Of a DNA stretch of 18,856 nucleotides, positions 1-8,300 are shown in pieces. Below the pieces are notes generated by a model. That model did no database searches, was not told the DNA's origin, and worked only from the letters and a program-made list of their open reading frames with translations. This DNA is from an uncultured Stenotrophomonas sp. GTDB lineage: Bacteria; Pseudomonadota; Gammaproteobacteria; Xanthomonadales; Xanthomonadaceae. A program made the translations under genes and the position numbers. Each line of letters starts with the position of its first letter. The first letter of the stretch is position 1. The stretch covers positions 1 through 18,856 of the forward strand of contig CAMICU010000054.1 in the NCBI GenBank assembly GCA_946223375.1. The letters run 5' to 3'.

Positions 1-65
1 TCAGTTGGTAGAGCAGGGGATTGAAAATCCCCGTGTCGGCGGTTCGATTCCGTCCTCGGCCACCA
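1..65 (+). tRNA. tRNA-Phe (GAA), 5' end cut by the window edge
   Basis: The 3' 65 bases of a phenylalanine tRNA gene. The anticodon stem GGGGA/TCCCC encloses the loop TTGAAAA, whose anticodon GAA reads UUC/UUU. A T-arm with TTCGATT follows, then the acceptor strand CTCGGCC, the discriminator A and an encoded CCA ending at base 65. The acceptor 5' strand and the first D-arm bases (11 nt, if the molecule has the usual 76) lie outside the window. The close match to bacterial tRNA-Phe makes the identity firm. Confidence 0.96.
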
Positions 66-74
66 AGAATTTCA

Positions 75-104
75 AAGAGCTCGCAGCAATGCGAGCTTTT
101 TTTG
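75..104 (+). terminator. Rho-independent terminator of the tRNA gene
   Basis: An 8-bp perfect stem (AGCTCGCA, 78-85, and TGCGAGCT, 90-97) closes a GCAA tetraloop and runs into a stretch of seven T. It lies 13 bases after the tRNA CCA, as expected for the end of a short tRNA transcript. Confidence 0.93.
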
Positions 105-371
105 TTGCCCGATATCGAGCAGAAACGTAAGCGAATGAGTGGGCCGCCACGTCGGCAACCCGCATCCCGCTACAGAGGCATCAGATAACGGCAGCGCGCC
201 CCCGCCACCCGGCCCAGCACACCGACAACCGGGCCAGGCGGGCACGTGCACAGATCCCACGCAGGCATCACGTGAGCGATCACCGCGCATGCGCGACCGC
301 AACAATGTGCAGCAGGCGGCGCGAACCGGCAGATCGCAACTGCGATCGTCCGTGCGCCCTGCGCCCTGCCC

Positions 372-1820
372 TCACCGCGCCGGCTTCACCCGGTACTCCA
401 GCGGTGGCGTCTGCCGCTGCAGCAGCGGCTGGTAGGTGAAGCCGGTGCCGCGGCGCTGGTCGAACTCCCTGCGTGCCGCCTGCACCGTCGCCGGTGACTG
501 CAGCAGCTGCACGGCGGCCAGCGCCATCACCTTGGCAGCATTCAACGCGCCCTTGTCGCCGATCGACATGCCCGAGGCAGCCACCGCCTGCCAGCTGTGG
601 GCCGGCGTACCGGGCACCCAGGTGGCCGTACTGAGACCGGCGGTAGGCACATTCCAGCTCACGTCGCCGACATCGGTAGAGGCACTGCCGGCCAGGTCCG
701 CGCGGTACGGCTGCAGCTGCTGCGCGACCGCCAGTGAGGGCTGCTTTTCCAGCGTCTGCTGCATCCGCTCGGCGAACGCCTGCTCGGCCGCGTCGTAGCG
801 CACCCCGCCGACCTGCTGCAGCGCCGCCTGCATCACCTGCCCCAGCGTGTCGTTGGGCAGCAGCGAGAACACACCGCCGGTCTGTTCGAACTCGACGGTG
901 GTACCGGTCCCCATCGCGGCGCCCTCGGCAGCCTTGCGCAGGCGCTCGAACACCTCGCGCACCACAGCCGGGTCGGTATGGCGTACGTAGTAATAGGCTT
1001 CGGCGTCGGCCGGCACCACATTGGGCGCGGCGCCGCCGTTGCTGATCACGTAATGGATGCGGGTGCCGTCGGGCACATGCTCACGCATCAGGTTGGCCAT
1101 GTGGTTGAACGCCTCCACCCCGTCCAGCGCGGAGCGGCCGCGCTCCGGCGCGATCGCCGCATGCGCGGCGCGGCCGTGGAAACGGAACTTGCCGCTGGTA
1201 TTGGCCAGCGTGGTGCCCTGCGCGGCCGAGTTGTCAGCGGACGGGTGCCAATGCAGCACCACGTCGACGTCATCGAACAGGCCGGCCTTGGTCATGTAGA
1301 CCTTGCCCGAGCCGCCCTCCTCCGCCGGTGTGCCGTACAGGCGCACCTCGCCATCACGGCCGGTGTCCTTCAACCATTGCGCGATGGCCCGCGCGGCGCC
1401 CACCGAGGCGGCACCGAACAGGTTGTGGCCGCAGGCCTGGCCGGCGTCCTGCCCGGCAATCGCGGTGCGCACCGGCGCGGCCGCCTGGGCCATGCCGGGC
1501 AGCGCGTCCATCTCCGCCAGCAGGCCGATCACCGGGCCTTTGCCGCGCGTGCCGAAGCTGGCGACGAACGCCGTCGGCATGCCCGCCACCCCGGCCTGGA
1601 TACGGAACCCTGCTTCACGCAGCTCCTGTTGCAGCAGCGCCGAAGAGCGGGTTTCCAGATAGCCCAGCTCCGGCTGTTGCCATAGCGCCCTGCCGACCTC
1701 GGCCTGGCGCGCGGCATAACCGTCCAGCGTGGCCAGCACATCCGGCGATTCAGCGGCCGCTGCCGCGGGGCTGGCGCACAGACACGCCAGCAGGGCGGCA
1801 CGGATCAGGTTCGGCTTCAT
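372..1820 (-). CDS. Secreted M20 (AbgB-like) amidohydrolase/peptidase
   Basis: A 482-residue zinc-dependent amide hydrolase of peptidase family M20, closest in motif pattern to AbgB (p-aminobenzoyl-glutamate hydrolase subunit) and related N-acyl-amino-acid amidohydrolases. Visible landmarks, counted from this start, are the metal-site region LLAEMDALPG (about 101-110), ACGHN (129-133), the Glu pair in GTPAEEGG (about 163-170), HWHPS (190-194) and a C-terminal PGTPAHSWQ segment typical of AbgB. The N-terminus is a signal peptide (hydrophobic run, then SPAAAAAES), so the enzyme should act in the periplasm, unlike cytosolic AbgB. The ATG at 1820 is preferred over an in-frame GTG at 1826 because GGGAG lies 5 nt upstream of the ATG. 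It starts 17 nt after the stop of the amidohydrolase gene and is the last gene of the receptor/sigma operon. The substrate is unknown; an N-acyl or aminoacyl amide is a family-based guess. Confidence 0.9.
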   Translation of the reverse strand: MKPNLIRAALLACLCASPAAAAAESPDVLATLDGYAARQAEVGRALWQQPELGYLETRSSALLQQELREAGFRIQAGVAGMPTAFVASFGTRGKGPVIGLLAEMDALPGMAQAAAPVRTAIAGQDAGQACGHNLFGAASVGAARAIAQWLKDTGRDGEVRLYGTPAEEGGSGKVYMTKAGLFDDVDVVLHWHPSADNSAAQGTTLANTSGKFRFHGRAAHAAIAPERGRSALDGVEAFNHMANLMREHVPDGTRIHYVISNGGAAPNVVPADAEAYYYVRHTDPAVVREVFERLRKAAEGAAMGTGTTVEFEQTGGVFSLLPNDTLGQVMQAALQQVGGVRYDAAEQAFAERMQQTLEKQPSLAVAQQLQPYRADLAGSASTDVGDVSWNVPTAGLSTATWVPGTPAHSWQAVAASGMSIGDKGALNAAKVMALAAVQLLQSPATVQAARREFDQRRGTGFTYQPLLQRQTPPLEYRVKPAR

Positions 1821-1837
1821 CGGCACTCCCGGGCAGC

Positions 1838-3652
1838 TCAGTAGAAGGTGACGTTGTCGATCTCGAACCAGACCTTGCCGCCCGGCTCGCCACCCGAGGA
1901 GAACACCAGCTGCTGCAGGTCATCGCCCTTCCATTCGGCCACCGGCGCCTTGGCCCGATACGGCGGCTGGCCCTGCAGCGCGGAGAACGGCACGTCGACC
2001 GTGCGCCACTGCGCCTGGGCGGTGAGCGGCGCGGTGAAACGGCAGTTGCCCAGCGCACGCACCTCCAGCCGCAGCTCGGGCGCGCTGCCACGCAGCTCGA
2101 AGCGCAGGCCCTGGTATGCACGGGCATCCACCGGCGCGACCGAACCACGGCTCAGCGGCAGGATCACGGCCGCATAGGCGCCATCCTTGCTGGACAGCTT
2201 GGCCTGGGTGGCCAACGCATTGCCGCCGGTCTCGCGCGCGACCACCTCGGTGACCTGCACGGTGCGGTCATTGCCACCGTCTGCCTCGTCGATGCGCAGC
2301 GTGTCCAGCGCGGTACGTCCGTCGGCGCGTTCGAAGTCATCCACCAGCGCCGCGACCGGCAGCGCCGGCAAGGCCAGCGCGCGGTTGCCGGCCGGCAGCA
2401 CCGCGCCCTTGCCCTGCACCTGGCGGCCCGCGACGTAGACCTGCTGCGTATTGCGGATGTCGCCGATCGACTGCCACGGTTGGCCCCGCACCAGCAGCAG
2501 GTCGGCGCGTTTGCCGACCTCGATGGTGCCGCGGTCGGTGACCCCCAGCGCCCTGGCGCTGTGTGCGGTACCGGCCAGCAGCGCTTCGGACGGGCTCAGC
2601 CCGGCCTGCACCAGCAGCTCCAGCTCGCGCAGCGTGGAGCTGCCGTGCGGCGTGCCGGTCATGCCGGCATCGGTACCGACCACCACCGGAATGCCGGCGT
2701 CATGCAGCGCCTTCACGTTGCCCAGGGCGTTGGCGAAATTGCGCTCGCGCTGGCGCAGCACTTCCGGCCGGCTGCCGGTGCGGCCACTGCCATCCACCCG
2801 CTCCGGCAGGTATACCGCCAGCGACGGCGCGTAGGCGGTGCCATGGGTGCGCATCAGTTCGATCAGCTCCGCGTCCACCGGGCCGTCCTGCACGCTGTGC
2901 GCGATCACGTCCACCCCGGCGCGTGCGGCGCTCTTGCCGCGCTTGACCATCACCGTGTGGGTGAACACCTTCAAGCCGTGCTTGTGCGCCTCATCGACCA
3001 GCGCGGTGAGGGTTTCCTCGTCCATGCTGCTGTTGTCGGCGGTATTGGAATACCGCCAGCCATCAGTGAAGGCCTTGATGAAATCCGGCTTGTACTCGGC
3101 CACGATGCGCACACCGGCACGGGCGGACTCCGGGGAGTTCACCCAGCGCGTGGTGTTCTCGTCGCCCCAGTCGGCGCCATGCCCCAACGGGGTACTCATG
3201 CGTGCGGCGAACTTCACATCCGGCGCGGCGATCGAGGCCAGCCACTGCCGGCGCGGCGCATAGGCTTCCGGCGGCTCGTGGAAATCGCTGACCGTGGTGA
3301 CGCCGGCGGCCATGTACAGGTTCGCCACCTGCGGCAGCTCCGAGGGCACCGCGTTCGGCGTCCAGTGCGTGTGCAGGTCGAACAGGCCCGGCAGCAACGC
3401 CTGCCCGCGTGCATCGACCACGCGCGCGCCCTTGGGGGCCACCAATGCGTTGCCGATGGCGGCGATCCTGCCGTCCTCGACCAGCACACTGGCCGGATAC
3501 GCGGCACGGCCGGTGCCATCGAACACCATCGCATCGCGGATCAGCAGCGGCTGTGCATCACTGGCCATCGCCACCACGGCCGCCTGGCCACTGCCGAGCA
3601 GCAGCGCGGTCGCCAGCGCCAGCAGGCGCATACGTCGGTTGTCTTTGTGCAT
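1838..3652 (-). CDS. Secreted amidohydrolase with C-terminal CIA30-like domain
   Basis: A 604-residue protein: signal peptide (MHKDNRR, then a Leu/Ala core), an imidazolonepropionase/prolidase-like amidohydrolase domain (about 33-415), and a C-terminal beta-rich domain opening with VDDFERADG that resembles CIA30 (NDUFAF1-type, galactose-binding-like fold). The metal centre is visible: HTH (94 and 96), a Lys in DFIKAF (193) that fits the carboxylated bridging lysine, His in THTVM (232), His in IAHSV (252) and Asp in VGTDAG (328). Such enzymes cleave peptide, amide or imide bonds. The ATG at 3652 has GGAAG 5 nt upstream. An in-frame ATG at 3670 would overlap the fecR stop as ATGA but has no clear ribosome site; either start leaves a signal peptide. 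The position between fecR and the M20 enzyme suggests both hydrolases act on whatever the receptor imports. The exact substrate is unknown. Confidence 0.88.
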   Translation of the reverse strand: MHKDNRRMRLLALATALLLGSGQAAVVAMASDAQPLLIRDAMVFDGTGRAAYPASVLVEDGRIAAIGNALVAPKGARVVDARGQALLPGLFDLHTHWTPNAVPSELPQVANLYMAAGVTTVSDFHEPPEAYAPRRQWLASIAAPDVKFAARMSTPLGHGADWGDENTTRWVNSPESARAGVRIVAEYKPDFIKAFTDGWRYSNTADNSSMDEETLTALVDEAHKHGLKVFTHTVMVKRGKSAARAGVDVIAHSVQDGPVDAELIELMRTHGTAYAPSLAVYLPERVDGSGRTGSRPEVLRQRERNFANALGNVKALHDAGIPVVVGTDAGMTGTPHGSSTLRELELLVQAGLSPSEALLAGTAHSARALGVTDRGTIEVGKRADLLLVRGQPWQSIGDIRNTQQVYVAGRQVQGKGAVLPAGNRALALPALPVAALVDDFERADGRTALDTLRIDEADGGNDRTVQVTEVVARETGGNALATQAKLSSKDGAYAAVILPLSRGSVAPVDARAYQGLRFELRGSAPELRLEVRALGNCRFTAPLTAQAQWRTVDVPFSALQGQPPYRAKAPVAEWKGDDLQQLVFSSGGEPGGKVWFEIDNVTFY

Positions 3653-3666
3653 GTTCACTTCCGGTT

Positions 3667-4692
3667 TCATTGCATGGACCGCGCCATATGCGGCGCGGCG
3701 TCAGGCGAGCGCAGGCGGACATCGTTGCCGTCCTGCTCCACTACCAGCCCCAGGCTCAGGGCAACGCTGCGCGCGAAGCCGAGCGGGTCACTGGCCGAGT
3801 ACAGCCCGACGATGCGGCGGCTGCCCACCAGCGGGTCGTCGATGACGATGCGGGTATCGCTGTAGCGCAGGAACTGCGCGGCCGCCACCGACAGCGTGTC
3901 GCCGTTGAACGACAGCATGCCCTCGCGCCACGCCAGCTGCTGCTGCAGATCCTCGCCGGCAACGGCCTCGATGCGGATGCCGTGGCTGCGGTTGGCCAGC
4001 GCCCGGTAGTTGGCCACCAGCCGGGTCGGTGCGACCGCCCCCTGCACATCGGCGACGTCCACCACGCCTTCACGCACCAGCACCTCCACCCCGCCGCTGC
4101 GACGCTCGGTCAGGCTCACCGCGAAGCTCGTGCCGACCGCGGTGACGTCGGTCTCCTCGGCACGCACCACGAACGGGCGACCGGGGTTCTTGGCCACGTC
4201 GAACAGCGCCTCGCCCTGCAGCAGGCGGATGTCGCGGCGCGTGTCGCTGTAACGCACCCGCACCTGCGAGTCCGAGTCCAGCGTGATTGCCGAGCCGTCC
4301 TGCAGCGGCACCCGCAGGATCTCGCCCTTGCGGGTGGCGTAGTACTCGCCGGCGTCGTCCTGGCGGTGCACGCCGATGGCCAGCAGGCTGACCATCGCGG
4401 CCATGCCCACCGCCCACTTCAGCAGCCGCCGCGCACGCCGTGCCGGCACCCGCGGCGTGAACGCCCGGTCCATGTCGCCGGCCGACAGCGCGCGGGCGCG
4501 GTCGGTCCGTGCCAGCACCGCATGGGCGCGGGCATAGGCACCGAAGTGCCTGCTGTCGGCCTGCAGCCAGGCATCGCGCTCGGCCGCGTCGGCGTCACCC
4601 AGCGGCGCGCGGTCCTCGCGCGCCACCCACGCCGCGGCGATGTCATCAATGCCCGTCTCAACGTCTGCGCGCATGCCATGTTTCTCCTGCAT
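3667..4692 (-). CDS. FecR-type sigma-factor regulator (periplasmic sensor)
   Basis: A 341-residue inner-membrane protein that carries signal from an outer-membrane transducer to its ECF sigma factor. In order it has a cytoplasmic DUF4880-type domain (about 14-60, with AAAWVA and RDAWLQADSRHFGAYARAH), a membrane segment (about 92-108), a periplasmic FecR domain (TRKGEILRVPLQDGSAITLD through LLQGEALFDV and AVGTSFAVSL), and a C-terminal DUF4974/STN-like domain (about 240-320, LSFNGDTL to GLYSASDPLGFARSVA). The start is uncertain. The ATG at 4692 follows AAGGA with 8 nt spacing, the ATG at 4674 follows AGGAG with 9 nt spacing, and the ATG at 4728 has no good ribosome site. All three overlap the sigma gene, pointing to translational coupling. 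By family knowledge its N-terminus binds the sigma factor and its C-terminus touches the receptor's signalling domain. Confidence 0.92.
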   Translation of the reverse strand: MQEKHGMRADVETGIDDIAAAWVAREDRAPLGDADAAERDAWLQADSRHFGAYARAHAVLARTDRARALSAGDMDRAFTPRVPARRARRLLKWAVGMAAMVSLLAIGVHRQDDAGEYYATRKGEILRVPLQDGSAITLDSDSQVRVRYSDTRRDIRLLQGEALFDVAKNPGRPFVVRAEETDVTAVGTSFAVSLTERRSGGVEVLVREGVVDVADVQGAVAPTRLVANYRALANRSHGIRIEAVAGEDLQQQLAWREGMLSFNGDTLSVAAAQFLRYSDTRIVIDDPLVGSRRIVGLYSASDPLGFARSVALSLGLVVEQDGNDVRLRSPDAAPHMARSMQ

Positions 4693-5245
4693 CAGGCTGG
4701 TCCTTGCCCTGCTCCGTCCTGTTGTCATCGCGCTTCATCGCTTCCATCAATACCCGAATGCCTTTGCAGATGTGTTTCTCCACGGTGTTCTCGCTGATCT
4801 GCATGCGCTGGGCGATCTCGCGCTGCGAGTAACCTTCCACCCGCCGCAGCACGAACGCCTCCCGGCACTTGTCCGGCAGGCCGTCGATCAATGCGCCGAT
4901 CCGCGCCAGCTCCTGCCGCGAGGAGGCGGTGCGTTCGGGACAGGCCTCGTCGCCGACGATGGCGACGCGGTCGATCTCGGCCACCGCCTCGATCGACACC
5001 ACCTGGGCGCGGCGCAGCTGCTGCAGCACCACCGACTGCGCCACCGAGTACACGTAGGCGCGCGGCTGGCGGACGTGGCTGACATCGGCCATCGCCGCCA
5101 GGATCGCGTAGGTCTCCTGGATCACGTCGTCCACGTCCTGGCGTACCGACAGCCGCCGCTGCAGCCAGTCCCGCAGCCCCGGTTCGCACGGCAGCACGTG
5201 CTCGGCCAGCCACAGCGCCCGCTGCTTCGCCTGCGCCGCACTCAT
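4658..5245 (-). CDS. ECF sigma factor, FecI-like
   Basis: A 195-residue extracytoplasmic-function sigma factor. Region 2 is visible at about 25-85 (RDWLQRRLSVRQDVDDVIQE, then RAYVYSVAQS, the core-binding and -10-recognition helices). Region 4 lies at about 120-170 (LPDKCREAFVLRRVEGYSQR, then IAQRMQISENTVEKHICKG, a helix-turn-helix for -35 binding). Sigma-70 regions 1 and 3 are absent, as expected for ECF factors. The start at ATG 5245 gives the usual family length. An upstream in-frame ATG at 5290 would add a proline-rich tail with no ribosome site. Position between a transducer-type receptor and fecR makes a FecI role likely: directing transcription of the receptor operon when ligand is present. 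Neither start has a Shine-Dalgarno sequence; see the hairpin and the short ORF just upstream. Confidence 0.92.
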   Translation of the reverse strand: MSAAQAKQRALWLAEHVLPCEPGLRDWLQRRLSVRQDVDDVIQETYAILAAMADVSHVRQPRAYVYSVAQSVVLQQLRRAQVVSIEAVAEIDRVAIVGDEACPERTASSRQELARIGALIDGLPDKCREAFVLRRVEGYSQREIAQRMQISENTVEKHICKGIRVLMEAMKRDDNRTEQGKDQPDAGETWHARRR

Positions 5246-5307
5246 GGCGGCGCCCGGTGGACGCCCGGCAGGCGCCGGGCGGTGGTGCATGCTGCGATCA
5301 GCTTCAT
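5242..5307 (-). CDS. Possible 21-codon coupling ORF between receptor and sigma genes
   Basis: A short frame opens at an ATG that overlaps the receptor stop as TGATG and closes at a TGA that overlaps the sigma ATG as ATGA. It encodes 21 residues (beginning MKLIAAC, ending RAPP). The product resembles no family I know. Its likeliest value, if real, is to carry ribosomes from the receptor to the sigma start, which lacks a ribosome site. A chance open frame of this length in GC-rich DNA is not rare, so only the double overlap makes it notable. Confidence 0.2.
   Translation of the reverse strand: MKLIAACTTARRLPGVHRAPP
5263..5280 (-). promoter_or_regulatory. GC hairpin in the receptor-sigma junction
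   Basis: A perfect 7-bp inverted repeat (GCCCGGC, 5263-5269, and GCCGGGC, 5274-5280) with a 4-nt loop lies 17 nt upstream of the sigma ATG. There is no T-run, so it is not a terminator. In the mRNA it would sit in the ribosome-entry zone of the sigma gene, where it could limit independent initiation or serve as a processing site. The structure is seen; its role is inferred. Confidence 0.4.
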
Positions 5308-8300
5308 CAGAACGCCTTGCTCACGTTGACGTACCAGTAGCGCGGATAGGCCTGGTAGACGCCAGACGGATAACCGAACACATCGTCGGATACCGGCGGA
5401 CGCTTGTCGGCCAGGTTGTTGGCGCCCACCTTCAGCGACACCCCGTTGAGCCAGCCCTCACGTTCGAAGTCGTACTTCACGAACGCATTGGCCAGCGTCT
5501 GCGACTTCACCGTCCACGGCGTGCCGTCGGCCAGGGTCAGGCCGTTCTCGACGTAGGAACTGGCATAGCGGGCGGTCGCACCGACCGACAGCTGCTGGTA
5601 GCGCCAGGTCAGCGTGCCCGACCACTTCCATTCCGGGTTGCCGCCATTGCCGATCAGGTCGCCGCCGCCGGTGATGCGGATCGACGGATCGACCAGGCCG
5701 CTGGCCTTGGCGTCTTCCAGCGCCTGCAGCGCCGGCGAACGCTGGCGGTAGAACTCGATCAGGTGGGTACCGGTGACCGACACGTCGAAGCGGCCGACGC
5801 GGGTCTCCGGCGAATTCCAGCTGAAGTTGTAGTCCACGCCGCGCAGCGTCTGCGGCTCCAGGTTGACGTACTGGTCGGTGACGTACAGCACCTTGCCGGC
5901 CGGGGTCAGGCCGGTGCCGGCGAAGCGTGCGATGTCGTCGGCGGTGGCGTCGGCACGCACCACGGCGGCGTTGCTGCCGCCCTGCTGGCGCATGATGTAG
6001 TCCAGGATCAGCGCATTGCCCTCGCCGAACAGGCCGATGATGCCTTCCTGCTCGTATTTGTAGTAATCCACCGCGAAGGTGAAGCGGCCGTACTCCTCCG
6101 GAATGAAGCGCGGCTGGAACACGAGGCCGGCACTGGTGTTGGTGGAGGTTTCCGGCTTCAGTTCCGGGTTGCCGGAGCGACGCGCGGTGGTCGAATAGGT
6201 GTAACCGCCGCAACCGGCGATCGATGCCTGCGCACCGCTGCGCACGTCGGCCTCGCACTGGATGTAGTCGGTGCGGTTGTTGGAGCGGCTGACCACGGTG
6301 GCGTTGATCTGCTCCAGATTCGGCGCACGGAAGCCCTTGGCCCACGATGAACGCAGGGTCAGCCCGTCGAAGATCTGCCAGCCCAGCGCCAGCTTCGGCT
6401 TGGCGACATTGCCGAAGTCGTTGTAGCGCTCGGCGCGGCCGGCCACCTGCAGGTCCAGCGAGCGCACCAGCGGCACGTTCATCTCCGGCGACACCAGCGG
6501 CACCGAGAACTCGGCGAACAGGCCGGCCACGGTGCGCGAGCCATAGGTGTCCGGGGTCGGGCTCACGCCGTACATGTCGCTCGGATAGGCAACGCCGGTG
6601 ATCATGTCGGTGAAGGTCACCGAGCCATCGACGCGCGCATCGCGGTCATCGCGCTGGGTTTCGTGACGCACCTCGAAACCGGCGGCCATGCCGACGTCAC
6701 CGGCCCAGGTCTTGAACAGGTCCGGGCGCGAGACCTTGAAGTCCCACAGGAACAGCTCGGTCTGGCTCTTGCGCTTGGCCTTGTAGAAGAACTGGTCCAG
6801 CTTGTCCCAGTCGTTGCAGCCACCGCAGAACGGGTTGTAGGCCGAGGCGGTCGGGTTGGCCAGCGCCTGCTGGAACAGCGACATGCTCACCGCGTCCTGG
6901 GTGTCCTCGACCTTGGCCTTGGAGTACAGCGCCGCGCTCTCCCAGTCGAAGCCGTAATGGAAGCCGCGCAGGCCGGCCAGCGCACGCACCTGGGTGTTGT
7001 TGACCTCGATGCGGGTCGGCCGCTCGAAGCGGTAGCTGGTGATCGTCACCGGCACGCCGTCCGGGCCGATGTTCAGGCCCTGCAGGCGGTTCGGGTTGAG
7101 CGAACCGTCCGGCAGGTACATCGCACCGAACGGATTCCAGTAGTTGTTGGCGGCCACCGTCATCGGCAGCGCGGTGATGGTGTTGACGCCGTTCTGCAGG
7201 CTGTAGGCGCGCGAATCGTACAGGCCGGCCTCGCTGAAGAAGGAAATGCCGTTGTCGAAGTCATGCTTGCCGGTGACGAACAGGTTCAGGCGGCGCACGT
7301 CCGGGGTGATCGACAGCGGGTACTGCGACTGCTGGTTGTCACGCAGGTTGGCGTCCACGCCCGAGGTCGCCTTGCTGCCGGACTGCACGCACACGCCGTC
7401 GCCGATGGTCGCGCCACAGCCGCTGTTGGTGGTGGGCTGCACATGGAAGGCGCCGGCGGCGGTGGTCAGCCAGGTGCCGTTGCGCGAGATGCGCGGGCCC
7501 ACCGCGGTGAAGTTGCCCCACGGGCTGTTGGTGTTGCGGTTGTCGACGCCGGCCAGGCCCTCGAACGGCGTCCCGAGGAAATCGGCCGCGCGGTTGCCAT
7601 TGCGGGTCCAGTCCTGGTCCAGCGAGTTCAGGCCGGTGGTGTTGTAGTAGTTGAAGGCGATGGTGATGTTGGAGCGCAGGTCCTCGGAGTTCTTGCCCCA
7701 CATGCCGTTGACGCCGACATCGCTGAGGTTGGTGCCCTCGCCGAAGCCCTTCTGCACGCTGATGGTGCCGCCGTCCATGTCATCGCGCAGCACGTTGTTG
7801 ACCACGCCGGCCACCGCGTCGGTGCCGTAGATCGCGGCCGCGCCGTCCAGCAGCACTTCCACCCGGCGCAGGTTGGACACCGGCACCGCATTGGCGTTGT
7901 AGGTCAGCACCGGCACCAGGTTGCCGTCGGCCTGGCTCATCGGGTGGACGACGGTACGGCGGCCGTTGATCAGCAGCAGGGTGTTGCCCACGCCCAGACC
8001 GCGCAGGTTGACCGAGGCGATGTCGCCACGTGCGTAGTTGGAGCTGTTGCCGCCGTTGGTGCCGCTGAAGGAGACATCGCCCATCTGCGGGATCGAACGG
8101 TACAGGTCGTCACCGGAGACCGCGCCGGTGGCCTCGATCTGCTCGGTCTGCAGCGTGGTCACCGGCAGGATCGCGGCCGACTTGCTGCCCTTGATCTGGC
8201 TGCCGACCACGGTGATCTGGTCGAGCGTGTTGACCGACTCGTTGGCGGCCGTCAGCGGCGCCGCGGGTACCGGTTCAACCTGCGCGGCCTGGCCCAGCCC

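Noticed and set aside
269..283. GTGA-N4-TCAC as a possible Clp/CRP-type operator
   Set aside because: CRP-family sites need a six-base spacer (TGTGA-N6-TCACA); here the spacer is four and the outer T/A bases are missing.
332..347. Inverted repeat GATCGCA/TGCGATC as the terminator of the hydrolase operon
   Set aside because: The loop is only two bases, there is no T-run on the minus strand, and it is short; no clear terminator was found for this operon.
1..371. Possible integrated element at the tRNA-Phe 3' end
   Set aside because: tRNA-Phe genes can serve as attachment sites, but I see no integrase, no repeated tRNA 3' end and no phage-like gene in the window.
1328..3865. An 845-codon plus-strand open frame opposite the two hydrolase genes
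   Set aside because: It is Arg/His/Ala-rich without any recognisable domain and lies antisense to genes with clear catalytic motifs; long antisense frames are usual in high-GC coding DNA.
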